Below the pieces are notes generated by a model. The model was not told the origin of the DNA and searched no databases. It was given only the letters and a program-made list of their open reading frames with translations. From Novosphingobium sp. UBA6272 (lineage in GTDB: Bacteria; Pseudomonadota; Alphaproteobacteria; Sphingomonadales; Sphingomonadaceae): a stretch of DNA of 64,000 bases. Where the stretch lies: positions 52,068-116,067 of the forward strand of contig NZ_DJUW01000026.1 in the NCBI RefSeq assembly GCF_002440635.1, given 5' to 3'. The position numbers and the translations under genes were made by a program. Positions within the stretch are counted from its first letter, which is position 1, and every line of letters starts with the position of its first letter. Below, in pieces: positions 11,461-21,662 of this stretch.

Positions 11461-12114
11461 CTATTCAACCGGGGCGAAGGTCCCGCTGGTCTCATCCAGC
11501 AGATGCAGGATGCCGTCGGAGATCGCGAAGAACGCGCCGGTCAATTGAAGTTCCCCATCGCGTTCCTTGCGGCGGATGCAGGGAAAGGTCCGCAAATTGG
11601 CCAGGCTGACCTCAACCCCGGCCTGCTCCATCGCACGTTCGGCCACTCGGCCTTCGGTGCCATGGGTGTGGGCCACTTTCTCACGCGCATCGTCGAGCAG
11701 GGCGATCCAGTCGGCAATGAAGCCGCCTTCGCCCGGTTCGGTGCCGTGCATCTCCCGGGTCAGAGCCGCCTTGCAGCCGCCGCACATCCCGTGTCCCATC
11801 ACCACGATCTCGCGGACTTTGAGGACTTGAACCGCGAACTCCAGCGCAGCGGAAACACCGTGATGGCCTGGCGTGGTCTCGAACGGCGGGACCATTGCGG
11901 CGACATTGCGGACCACGAAGATCTCGCCCGGATCGACATCGAAGATCTGTGCCGGATCGACCCGGCTGTCGCTGCAGGCAATGACCATGACAGCGGGCTC
12001 TTGGCCGTCGCGCAAGGTCGCCCAGCGTTCACGATTGGGGGCCCATCCGGTTGCGCGAAAGCGCCGGTAGCCGGCAACCAGGCGATCGAGGCCACTCGGG
12101 GAATCGCTGCTCAT
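11461..12114 (-). CDS. Beta-class carbonic anhydrase
   Basis: 217 residues from the ATG at 12114. It interconverts CO2 and bicarbonate. The zinc site is complete: Cys47 and the Asp49-Arg51 dyad in ACSDSRVDP, His108 and Cys111 in GHGMCGGC. HHGVSAALEFAV is the usual dimer/active-site helix. Upstream in-frame starts would add a non-family extension and are rejected. The gene is divergent from lipA (66 nt between starts). Confidence 0.95.
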   Translation of the reverse strand: MSSDSPSGLDRLVAGYRRFRATGWAPNRERWATLRDGQEPAVMVIACSDSRVDPAQIFDVDPGEIFVVRNVAAMVPPFETTPGHHGVSAALEFAVQVLKVREIVVMGHGMCGGCKAALTREMHGTEPGEGGFIADWIALLDDAREKVAHTHGTEGRVAERAMEQAGVEVSLANLRTFPCIRRKERDGELQLTGAFFAISDGILHLLDETSGTFAPVE

Positions 12115-12180
12115 GGAGCGGGCTAATGGACGCTGAAATTCCGGCTGGCAAGCGCAGGCCCAAGCGCCTATCTGGGCGCC

Positions 12181-13131
12181 ATGAACGATCTCTCTTCCCC
12201 GCCCAAGCCAGAGCGCCAGCGCAAGCCGGACTGGATCCGCGTCAAGGCACCGACCAGCAAGGGCTATGGCGAAACCCGCCAGCTGATGCGTGACCTCAAG
12301 CTCAATACCGTGTGCGAGGAAGCGGCCTGCCCGAACATCGGCGAGTGCTGGACCAAGAAACACGCGACGGTGATGATCCTGGGCGATGTCTGCACTCGGG
12401 CCTGCGCCTTCTGCAACGTCAAGACCGGGATGCCGCGCGCGGTTGACCCGCTAGAACCTGAACATGTAGCGATCGCCGCTGCGAAGATGGGTCTGGAACA
12501 TATCGTCATCACCTCGGTCGACCGCGATGACCTGCCGGACGGCGGGGCCGGGCAGTTCGTCAAGGTGATCAAGGCGCTGCGGGCCAATACGCCCGGCACG
12601 ACGATCGAGATTCTGACCCCCGATTTCCGCGGCAAGATGCGCGAGGCGGTCGAGGTGATCGTCGCCGCCGGGCCGGATGTCTACAACCACAATTTGGAAA
12701 CGGTGCCGCGGCTCTATCCCACGATCCGGCCTGGCGCACGCTACTACGCCTCGCTGCGCCTGCTGGAAGAGGTCAAGGCCCACGATCCGCTGGTCTTCAC
12801 CAAAAGCGGGATCATGCTGGGGCTGGGCGAGGAGCGGTTGGAAGTCCACCAGGTGATGGATGACATGCGCAGCGCCGGGATCGATTTCATCACGATGGGC
12901 CAGTATCTGCAGCCCACGCCGAAGCACACCAAGGTGGTTGAATTCGTGCCGCCGGCAACCTTCGACGCCTATGGCGCGATTGCCCGCGCCAAGGGGTTCC
13001 TGCAGGTCGCGGCCAGCCCGCTGACCCGCTCGAGCTATCATGCGGGCGATGACTTTGCCCAGATGCGCGCCCTTCGCCAAGCTCAGGGTGACCGGATGCG
13101 CCAGGCCAAGATCGGCAGCGCCCGCCGCTGA
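12181..13131 (+). CDS. lipA: Lipoyl synthase
   Basis: 316 residues. A radical-SAM enzyme that inserts two sulfurs into octanoyl groups on lipoyl domains. The auxiliary cluster cysteines are Cys45, Cys50 and Cys56, and the radical-SAM cluster is Cys71, Cys75, Cys78 (CTRACAFC). The conserved RSSY serine near the C terminus is present. Its likely substrates include the lipoyl domain of PdhC, also encoded in this window. The last 20 residues contain LRQAQGDR, encoded by a REP-like repeat, so the C terminus appears extended. Its stop overlaps the next start by one base (TGATG). Confidence 0.97.
   Translation: MNDLSSPPKPERQRKPDWIRVKAPTSKGYGETRQLMRDLKLNTVCEEAACPNIGECWTKKHATVMILGDVCTRACAFCNVKTGMPRAVDPLEPEHVAIAAAKMGLEHIVITSVDRDDLPDGGAGQFVKVIKALRANTPGTTIEILTPDFRGKMREAVEVIVAAGPDVYNHNLETVPRLYPTIRPGARYYASLRLLEEVKAHDPLVFTKSGIMLGLGEERLEVHQVMDDMRSAGIDFITMGQYLQPTPKHTKVVEFVPPATFDAYGAIARAKGFLQVAASPLTRSSYHAGDDFAQMRALRQAQGDRMRQAKIGSARR
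13072..13091 (+). repeat. REP-like half-site inside the lipA 3' end
   Basis: CTTCGCCAAGCTCAGGGTGA closely resembles the arms seen in pdhC (GCTTCGACA-A/G-GCTCAGC) and after the patatin gene. It is read in frame as the lipA segment LRQAQGD. Confidence 0.65.
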
Positions 13132-13592
13132 TGCCCGGCAGTCACGAAATCCGCCGCCTGCCCTACAGCGCCGAGCAGATGTTCGATCTGGTCGCCGATG
13201 TCGGCCGTTATGGCGAATTCCTGCCCTGGGTGGTGGCAACGCGGGTCAAGTCGGACAGCGAGACAGAAATGGTCGCCGACATGCTGGTCGGCTTCAACGC
13301 CTTGCGGGAGAAGTTCACTTCGCGGGTGCTGAAGGACCGCCCCAGCCGGATTGAGGTGATCTACATCGACGGGCCAATGCGCGATCTCGATAATGTCTGG
13401 CAATTCCGGCCTCTCGAAGGCGGTGGTTGCGAGATCGATTTCCGGGTCGATTTCACCTTCCGCAACGCGATGTTCGAAGCGCTCGCCGGCCAGTATTTCG
13501 ACCGGGCCTTTCGCAAGATGATCGGGGCCTTCGAGGAACGCGCGGAGAAGCTTTACGGCAGCAACAGTTCCAGCGCGACCAGCGCGGCCTGA
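13131..13592 (+). CDS. COQ10/RatA-like START-domain protein
   Basis: 153 residues. The sequence fits the polyketide cyclase/START family to which mitochondrial COQ10 and the E. coli RatA protein belong: YSAEQMFDLVADVGRYGEFLPW at the N terminus and a final helix FDRAFRKMIGAFEERA. In bacteria of this kind the role is usually taken to be ubiquinone binding or delivery; the ribosome-toxin label comes from E. coli only. The start overlaps the lipA stop (TGATG). The last 40 nt are also coding on the other strand, for the CinA-like protein. Confidence 0.9.
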   Translation: MPGSHEIRRLPYSAEQMFDLVADVGRYGEFLPWVVATRVKSDSETEMVADMLVGFNALREKFTSRVLKDRPSRIEVIYIDGPMRDLDNVWQFRPLEGGGCEIDFRVDFTFRNAMFEALAGQYFDRAFRKMIGAFEERAEKLYGSNSSSATSAA

Positions 13593-14050
13593 CGGCGGAT
13601 TTCATCGCGGCTTCCGCCATCGAGGAAGCGTTCTTCGACAATGATCTCGTCGCTGCCCCGCACCGCGCGGGCAAAGACCACGGTGCCGACCGGCTTTTGC
13701 GGCGTCCCGCCATCCGGGCCGGCAACCCCGCTGATAGCCACCGCCGCATCCGCACGGCTATGCTTGAGCGCGCCTTGCGCCATCGACCATGCGCAGGCGA
13801 TCGAAACGGCGCCGAAGGTTTCGATGATCTCGTTCGAAACGCCGAGCAGTTCGTGCTTTGATTCGTTCGAGTATGTTACAAAGCCGCGGTCAAGCACGGC
13901 CGAGGAGCCGGCGATTTCGGTCAGCGCAGCCGCAACCAGTCCGCCAGTGCAGCTTTCGGCAAGCGCCAGCGTACGCCCCGCCTCGCGATTGGCGGTGACG
14001 ACCCGTTCCGCCAGGGCGGCAAGGTCGGCAGGGAGTAGCGATTTGGTCAT
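13553..14050 (-). CDS. pncC: CinA C-terminal family protein (NMN amidohydrolase)
   Basis: 165 residues, the stand-alone CinA-C form. Family members deamidate nicotinamide mononucleotide in NAD salvage. The signature LAESCTGGLVAAALTEIAGSS is near residue 30, followed by FVTYSN and the late GVAGPDGGTPQKPVGTV block. It converges on the COQ10-like gene with a 40-nt coding overlap. Confidence 0.92.
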   Translation of the reverse strand: MTKSLLPADLAALAERVVTANREAGRTLALAESCTGGLVAAALTEIAGSSAVLDRGFVTYSNESKHELLGVSNEIIETFGAVSIACAWSMAQGALKHSRADAAVAISGVAGPDGGTPQKPVGTVVFARAVRGSDEIIVEERFLDGGSRDEIRRQAALVALELLLP

Positions 14051-14054
14051 GGGA

Positions 14055-14561
14055 TCAGCCGCAGGTGGGCATTTGTTTGTCGTTGCGCATGGCTACAACG
14101 AACAGCTCGGTCATCAAATCCACCAGGTTAGGCGCCGGCAGCGGCGCCAGCGGGCCAAGCACCCGTTCAACATCCGCGCAGTTCCGGGCGGTGATCTTCT
14201 TCGAGATCTCGCCGCTGACCGCCTCGTCGATGATCGGCTTCATCAGTTCATCCGGGACCTTTTCCAGATCGGCATCGCTGCCGGCGAACTTGCCAAAGGC
14301 CGCCCGCGCCATCGGCCATGATGCTTCGCGGCTCAGGTTCAGTTCGGTGACCAGTTGCGGGCCGCGGGTGCGGAGAAACGATTCGCCGCCTGATTGCGAA
14401 GCGCAGGTCTGGATCGTGGAATCGAGCACCGAGGGCAGGAAATAACCAACCATGCCGTGCACTTCGGCCCGGGTCATGCATTGCTTGGCCGCGGCAGCCT
14501 GCGCCTCGACCGAAGAAAGCAAGGCCAGCATGGCAGCGGCCTGAAACAGGGATTTGCGCAT
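14055..14561 (-). CDS. Hypothetical exported protein
   Basis: 168 residues with a signal peptide ending near VEAQAAA (about residue 24). The mature part is helical, with Cys at MTRAEV-preceding KQC, QTCAS, ARNCAD and the C-terminal PTCG, so up to two disulfides are possible. I do not recognise the family. It is 4 nt upstream of the CinA-like gene on the same strand, so the two are probably co-transcribed. Confidence 0.75.
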   Translation of the reverse strand: MRKSLFQAAAMLALLSSVEAQAAAAKQCMTRAEVHGMVGYFLPSVLDSTIQTCASQSGGESFLRTRGPQLVTELNLSREASWPMARAAFGKFAGSDADLEKVPDELMKPIIDEAVSGEISKKITARNCADVERVLGPLAPLPAPNLVDLMTELFVVAMRNDKQMPTCG

Positions 14562-14633
14562 CGGTGCGGTTCCTTTGATCAGAATCGGGCCGGCCTCTGG
14601 GGCATGGCCAAAGCAAAATCCAGCGGAATTCGT

Positions 14634-15782
14634 CTAACCGCCCAGCAGCGTTGCGACCGCCTGGGCGGCGATACCTTCGCCGCGGCCGGCAAAGCCCAGC
14701 TTCTCGGTGGTCGTGGCCTTGACGCTGACTGCGTCGATCCCGGTGCCGAGCAGCGCGGCCAGCCGTGCGCGCATGGCTTCGCGGTGAGGGCCGATCTTGG
14801 GGGCCTCGCAGATCAGGGTCAGATCGACATTGCCAATCCGGTAACCGGCCCCGGCGGCGAGCCCGACCGCATGGGTCAGGAACCGGTCGGAGCTTGCCCC
14901 TTTCCACTGCGGATCGCTGGGCGGGAAATGGCTGCCGATATCGCCCGCGCCAATCGCGCCAAGGATCGCATCGACCAGCGCATGGATCGCGACGTCGGCA
15001 TCGCTGTGTCCGGCCAGACCCTTGTCATGGTCGATCTTGACGCCGCACAGCCACAGCTCTTCGCCGGGTACCAGGCGGTGGACATCATAGCCGATACCGA
15101 TCCGGACCGGCGGGCGGGCAGCGGCAAAATCGCTGGCGAAGGTCAACTTGTGCAAGGCTTCGTCTCCTTCGACCAGGGCGATCGCCAATCCGGCAGCGCG
15201 GGCAACCTGGGCATCGTCTCCCGCTTCGGCAGCGCCGCTCCAGCCGCGGTGTGCGGTCAGAATCTCAGGGTAGCGGAAAGCCTGCGGGGTCTGGACCCGG
15301 CGCAGCTCTTCGCGCCGTGCAGGAGCGCCCATCAACTCGCCTTCGGCCTGTGTAAGGCTATCGACCACAGGCAGGACCGGTATTGCCCCGGGATGGGCCG
15401 CCAGCGCCGCAACCAGACGGTCAATCACCGATTGGGGCAGGATTGGCCGCGCGGCATCGTGAATCAGAACGAGCTCCGGCGCAGTGCCGTCCAGTGCCTC
15501 AAGTGCCTTGCGCACCGATTGCTGCCGGGTTTCGCCGCCGGTCACCAGTTGGATCCCGGTGATCCCGTCGAGTGCGGCTGCGGCAATGGCATCGGCGCCC
15601 GCGGGTATGGCGACAACGATTGGAGCAATTCCTGCGCCCGCCAGTGCCTCGGCCGAGTGGCGCACGACCGGCTTGCCGCGCCACATCGCAAACTGCTTGG
15701 GCACCGGCTGGCCAGCGCGCAGGCCCTGTCCGGCGGCGACGATCACGGCGGCGGTACCGGGGCGGGAAGGGCTGGTGGCCAT
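14634..15782 (-). CDS. ispDF: Bifunctional IspD/IspF isoprenoid enzyme
   Basis: 382 residues joining two MEP-pathway activities. Residues 1-225 are the cytidylyltransferase (IspD): nucleotide loop VIVAAGQGLR and IHDAARPI. Residues 226-382 are 2-C-methyl-D-erythritol 2,4-cyclodiphosphate synthase (IspF): metal ligands Asp233 and His235 in GYDVHRL, then AGHSDADVAIHALVDA and a late KATTTEKLGF. The fusion is common in alphaproteobacteria. It diverges from dusB with 71 nt between starts. Confidence 0.97.
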   Translation of the reverse strand: MATSPSRPGTAAVIVAAGQGLRAGQPVPKQFAMWRGKPVVRHSAEALAGAGIAPIVVAIPAGADAIAAAALDGITGIQLVTGGETRQQSVRKALEALDGTAPELVLIHDAARPILPQSVIDRLVAALAAHPGAIPVLPVVDSLTQAEGELMGAPARREELRRVQTPQAFRYPEILTAHRGWSGAAEAGDDAQVARAAGLAIALVEGDEALHKLTFASDFAAARPPVRIGIGYDVHRLVPGEELWLCGVKIDHDKGLAGHSDADVAIHALVDAILGAIGAGDIGSHFPPSDPQWKGASSDRFLTHAVGLAAGAGYRIGNVDLTLICEAPKIGPHREAMRARLAALLGTGIDAVSVKATTTEKLGFAGRGEGIAAQAVATLLGG

Positions 15783-15853
15783 GGCTGCCCGGTAAAGGCT
15801 TGCGGCAAGCTGGGCAATTCCCTATGTGCTGCCCAAATTTTAGGCACACCCAG

Positions 15854-16870
15854 ATGAACCAGCTTCCTCCGTCCCCCGGGCTTGCACCCATTGCCGTCGG
15901 TCCGGTGACGATCGATTGCCCGGTTATCCTCGCGCCGATGACCGGGGTGACCGACCTGCCGTTCCGCAAGATGGTTCGCCGCTTCGGGTCGGGCCTCAAT
16001 GTGACCGAGATGGTCGCCAGCCCGGCGATGATCCGGGAAACCCGCGTATCCCTGCAAAAAGCGATGTGGGATCCGGCGGAGGAGCCGGTCTCGATGCAGC
16101 TGGTCGGCTGCGATCCGGCGCAGATGGGCGAGGCGGCGAAGCTGGTCGAGGATCGCGGCGCGGCGATCATCGATATCAACATGGGCTGCCCGGTCCGCAA
16201 GGTGGTGAGCGGCGATGCCGGCTCGGCGCTGATGCGTGACATTCCGCTGGCGACCCGGCTGATCGAGGCGACGGTCAAGGCAGTCAAGGTGCCGGTGACA
16301 GTCAAGATGCGGATGGGCTGGTGCCATGACAGCCTCAACGCGCCGGAACTGGCGCGAATTGCCGAAGATCTGGGGGCCAGGATGGTCACCATCCACGGCC
16401 GCACCCGCAACCAGATGTACAAGGGCAGCGCCGACTGGGCTTTCGTGCGCAGCGTCAAGCAGGCGGTTTCGATCCCGGTGATCGTCAATGGCGACATCTG
16501 CGAGATTGCCGACGTCGCGGCGGCGCTGGACCAGTCCGGCGCCGATGGCGTCATGATCGGACGCGGGGCCTATGGCCGGCCGTGGTTTCTAGCGCAGGTG
16601 ATGCATTGGCTGAAGACCGGTCAGCAACTGGCCGATCCTTCACTGGAAACGCAGTTGGCTGTCATTCTTGAGCACTACCAGGCCATGCTCGATCATTATG
16701 GCAGCGATACCGGCGTCAAGATGGCCCGCAAGCATCTTGGCTGGTACACCCGCGGGCTGCACAGCTCGGCCACGTTCCGCAACCGGATCAATTTCGTCGA
16801 CGACGCCGACGAGGTGATGCGGTCGTTGCGCGAGTTCTACGATCCGTTCCTGGAACGGGCCGCCGCCTGA
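15854..16870 (+). CDS. dusB: tRNA-dihydrouridine synthase (NifR3/DusB type)
   Basis: 338 residues from the ATG at 15854. A flavoenzyme reducing uridines in the tRNA D-loop. It shows the FMN-barrel start PVILAPMTGVTDLPFR, catalytic Cys112 in INMGCPVRKV, IHGRTRNQMY and the late GADGVMIGRGAYGRPW. In alphaproteobacteria this gene (old name nifR3) heads the ntrBCYX cluster, as here. It joins ntrB by a TGATG overlap. Confidence 0.95.
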   Translation: MNQLPPSPGLAPIAVGPVTIDCPVILAPMTGVTDLPFRKMVRRFGSGLNVTEMVASPAMIRETRVSLQKAMWDPAEEPVSMQLVGCDPAQMGEAAKLVEDRGAAIIDINMGCPVRKVVSGDAGSALMRDIPLATRLIEATVKAVKVPVTVKMRMGWCHDSLNAPELARIAEDLGARMVTIHGRTRNQMYKGSADWAFVRSVKQAVSIPVIVNGDICEIADVAAALDQSGADGVMIGRGAYGRPWFLAQVMHWLKTGQQLADPSLETQLAVILEHYQAMLDHYGSDTGVKMARKHLGWYTRGLHSSATFRNRINFVDDADEVMRSLREFYDPFLERAAA

Positions 16871-17951
16871 TGGCCGAGGCTCAGCGCCAGCTGGCGAGCC
16901 TGCCCTTTGCGGTGCTGCTGCTGGCGCCGGGGCAGAAACTGGCCGGTGCCAATCCGGCCGCCGAACAGTTGCTGGGGCAGAGCTTTCGTCGGCTCAATGG
17001 CCGCATGCTGGGGCAGATCCTCCATTTCGAAGAACCCCGGATCGCCGAGCGACTGGACGAGGCTGATGCCCAGCTTTCGGCCCGGGCCACCACGGTCGCC
17101 GCTCCGGGTCAGCCGCCGCGCAAGGTCGACCTGACGCTGGCTCCGGTGATTGACCAGCCCGGCTGGCAGGTCATGACCCTGATCGACATCGGCGGAGCCG
17201 AAGCGCTGCGCGATGCTCCGGTCGCGGGGGAGGGCGGTGTGCTGCGCGCACCCGAAATCCTCGCGCATGAGATAAAGAACCCGCTGGCCGGCATTCGCGG
17301 TGCGGCGCAGCTGCTCGGCCGCAAGCTGGAAGGCAAAGATCTGGCACTGACCGACCTGATTGCCGACGAGGTCGACCGGATCGCCAAACTGATCGACCAG
17401 ATGCAGTCGCTGTCGAGCCGGACCGCGCTGGAACTGGCCCCGTGCAACCTTCATGAAGCGGTGCGCCGGGCGCGGGCCGTGATCGAGGCCGGGGGCCGGG
17501 CCCCGCAGATTATCGAGGAATTCGATCCGTCGCTGCCGATGGTGCTGGGCAACGCCGACGCTCTGGTCCAGGTGCTGATCAACCTGCTTGCCAACGCCGC
17601 CGACGCGACCGTCGGCCAGGCCGACCGCCGGATTGCGATCCGCACCCGCTTTGCCAGCGGGCTGCAGCTCCACACCAGCGCCGATGGCCGGGCGCTGCGG
17701 CTGCCGATCGAACTGCGGGTCAGCGACAACGGCCCCGGGATCGCCGCCGATCTGCGCGAGCACGTGTTCGAGCCTTTCGTCACATCGAAGAAGAGCGGGC
17801 AGGGGCTGGGTCTCGCGCTGGTCCGGCGGCTGCTGCGCGACATGAACGGACGGATCAATCACGACCGCGAGGAAGCTGCAGGACTGACCCATTTCCGGGT
17901 CCATCTGCCGGTCGCCCGCGAAGGTGCCACCGGTTTGCACGAGGTAGCGGC

Positions 17952-17955
<4 letters not shown>
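16870..17955 (+). CDS. ntrB: Nitrogen-regulation sensor kinase NtrB
   Basis: 361 residues. Cytosolic sensor kinase that phosphorylates NtrC under nitrogen limitation, normally gated by PII. There are no membrane segments. A PAS-like domain occupies about 1-110; the phosphoacceptor is His133 in LAHEIKNPLAG. The ATPase domain has VLINLLANAADA (N box), VSDNGPGI (G1) and GQGLGLALVRR (G2). It overlaps dusB by one base and ntrC by ATGA, indicating tight coupling. Confidence 0.95.
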
Positions 17956-19355
<1,400 letters not shown>

Positions 19356-19382
19356 CCTGCACCCCACGTACGCCAAAACGCC

Positions 19383-19410
19383 TTGCAAATTTGCAACAGT
19401 AGTGTTGTAA
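19383..19410. promoter_or_regulatory. Overlapping palindromes upstream of ntrY
   Basis: TTGCAAATTTGCAA (19383-19396) is a perfect 14-nt palindrome. Its right half starts a second inverted repeat, TTGCAACA-GTAG-TGTTGTAA, with one mismatch. They lie 11-38 nt before the ntrY ATG and so could bind a repressor. The protein is unknown. The motif resembles the TTGCAATGCAA upstream of phaR in this window. Confidence 0.5.
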
Positions 19411-19420
19411 TCACGCAACG

Positions 19421-21640
19421 ATGGCTGAGCCTAGTTCCCTGATGCGCGTCAAGCACTGGCCAAACTGGTGGCGCCGTCTGCAGGTATCCATCCGCCGGGC
19501 TAACCTGATTCCGATCCTCGAGATCGGCTCGGTTGTCGCCTTTTTGGTCATGACCGGCTTTACCTGGTTCAAGTTCGCCGGTTCCGGCGCGCCCGACAAA
19601 ATGGTTTCCACCGGGCTGACTGCCTCACTGCTGGTTGGCACGCTGGTACCGGCGCTCGCGATTCTGGTTTTGCTGGGACGGCGTCTCGCTTTGCGCCGCG
19701 CGGCGGAGCGCGACGGTGGCGGTGGCGGCAAGCTCCATGTCCGCCTGGTCTTCCTGTTCTCGCTGATTTCGGCGGTCCCAACGCTGCTGGTCGTGATCTT
19801 CGCTTCGATCCTGTTTCAGACCGGGGTCGAGTTCTGGTTCTCCGACAAGCCGCGCGGTCTGATCGAGAACGCCAACCAGTTGGCGCTGGGATATCGCGAG
19901 CAGATCGAGCGCGACATGGAGTACGAGTCGCTCGCCATGGCCGCCGATCTCGGCGATTTTCTAAGCCGCGAGCCGCTCTCCAGCCCGGCCTTCCCGGAAT
20001 ACTATTCGTACCAGGTCCACAACCGCAAACTCGATGAATCGACGATTCTGCAGAAGGGCAGTGACGGCGTTCTGCATCGTGCTGCCCTGGCCCGCGGCGT
20101 CGATCCCTTGTCCGAGCAGGTTTCGGCCTCGGTGCTGCGCCAGCTTGATGGCGGTGCGCGGATCGTGGTCAGTTCCACCGGCAACTCGATCCAGGCTGTG
20201 ACTCCGATCGACCGGCGAACCGGAATTTTTCTCTATACCGCCCGAAAGTCGGATCTGCTTTCGCTCGGCTACGCTCAGAACGTGCTGCGATCCTATGAGG
20301 AGACCACCCAGCGCGCCCGGATCCAACAGTTGCGCGTCAACGTCGCGCTGTTCGTTGTCAGCCTGGCGCTGGTCGGGCTGGCGGTTTGGTTCGCCCTGCG
20401 CTTCGCCGACCGGCAGGTCGAGCCGCTTTATGATCTGGTCGATGCCGCCAAGGAGGTCGGTTCAGGCAACTTTGCGATGCGGGTCGAGGGCCGCACAGGG
20501 ACCGATGAGATCGGCCTACTTAACCGCGCCTTCAACCGGATGACACAGCAGCTGGACCGGCAGACTCAGGCTTTGGTTGGCGCAAACCAGCAGATTGAGG
20601 AGCGCCGCGCTTTCATCGAGGCCGTGCTGGAATCGGTTACCGCCGGGATCATCTCGACCGACGCGCGAGGGCGGATCCAGCTGATCAACGGGTCGGCGCA
20701 AAAACTGTTGCTCGAACGCGAAGGCCGCCCGCCGATCGGCAAGAAGCTGGCAGACGTTGCCCCCGATATCGCTGCGCTGGCAGCTGGAGAGCGCCAGGAC
20801 GGTGTCGTCCAATATTCGCGTGGCGGCGAACTGCTGACCTTAGCGGTCAAGGCGACGAAGGCCAGCACCGGCACCGTGGTCACCTTCGAAGACATCACCC
20901 GCCAGTTGCTCGACCAGCGTCAGGCGGCCTGGTCCGACGTGGCGCGCCGCATTGCCCATGAGATCAAGAATCCACTGACCCCAATCCAGCTCGCCACCGA
21001 GCGGTTGCGGCGGCGCTATACCAAGCTGGTATCGGCAGATACCGAGCTGTTCGAGGAATTGACCGGAACGATAATCCGCCAGGTCGGAGACCTGCGGCGG
21101 ATGGTCGATGAATTCTCGTCCTTCGCGCGGCTGCCAAAGCCGATGTTCCGCGGCGAAGACCCGGTCGATCTCGCCCGGCAGGCGCTGTTCTTGCAGGAAG
21201 TCGCACGCCCCGATATCAATTTTGCCTTCGCGGCCGACCAGAACTTGGGAATCATTGCCTGCGACCGGCACCAGTTTGGACAGGCTATGACCAACGTGCT
21301 GAAGAACGCCGTCGAGGCGATCGAAGCCCGCCAGAAAATCAGCGATGCCGATTATCGCGGTCGGATCGGCGTCACCATCGGTGGTGACAGCGAAGACGTG
21401 GTGGTTGCGGTTAGCGACAATGGAATCGGTCTGCCGCAGGACAAGGAGCGCCTGGCCGAGCCCTATGTCACCACCCGTGAAAAGGGGACCGGGCTGGGCC
21501 TCGCGATCGTCAAGAAGATCGTCGAGGAGCATGGGGGCGAGATGAGCTTCGCGGCTGGAGAGATCGACGGCACGATCGTGACCATGCGGTTCGCACGCGA
21601 TCCGCTTTCGGGGCAGCGCGCCCCCGAAGCGGCTGAATGA
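19421..21640 (+). CDS. ntrY: Membrane sensor kinase NtrY
   Basis: 739 residues. Three hydrophobic segments in the N-terminal part (about 34-51, 66-86, 109-133) and one at 308-326 enclose a sizeable extracytoplasmic sensor region (about 134-307). A HAMP linker follows (329-385), then a PAS domain (about 395-495), the phosphoacceptor His513 in RIAHEIKNPLTPIQL, and the ATPase domain ending GTGLGLAIVKKIVEEHGG. The partner is NtrX. The 65-nt gap after ntrC contains palindromes, so ntrYX may have its own promoter. An alternative start at 19442 is possible; neither has a clear ribosome site. Confidence 0.94.
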   Translation: MAEPSSLMRVKHWPNWWRRLQVSIRRANLIPILEIGSVVAFLVMTGFTWFKFAGSGAPDKMVSTGLTASLLVGTLVPALAILVLLGRRLALRRAAERDGGGGGKLHVRLVFLFSLISAVPTLLVVIFASILFQTGVEFWFSDKPRGLIENANQLALGYREQIERDMEYESLAMAADLGDFLSREPLSSPAFPEYYSYQVHNRKLDESTILQKGSDGVLHRAALARGVDPLSEQVSASVLRQLDGGARIVVSSTGNSIQAVTPIDRRTGIFLYTARKSDLLSLGYAQNVLRSYEETTQRARIQQLRVNVALFVVSLALVGLAVWFALRFADRQVEPLYDLVDAAKEVGSGNFAMRVEGRTGTDEIGLLNRAFNRMTQQLDRQTQALVGANQQIEERRAFIEAVLESVTAGIISTDARGRIQLINGSAQKLLLEREGRPPIGKKLADVAPDIAALAAGERQDGVVQYSRGGELLTLAVKATKASTGTVVTFEDITRQLLDQRQAAWSDVARRIAHEIKNPLTPIQLATERLRRRYTKLVSADTELFEELTGTIIRQVGDLRRMVDEFSSFARLPKPMFRGEDPVDLARQALFLQEVARPDINFAFAADQNLGIIACDRHQFGQAMTNVLKNAVEAIEARQKISDADYRGRIGVTIGGDSEDVVVAVSDNGIGLPQDKERLAEPYVTTREKGTGLGLAIVKKIVEEHGGEMSFAAGEIDGTIVTMRFARDPLSGQRAPEAAE

Positions 21641-21662
21641 ATTTGCATTGAGGTAGGTTGGA

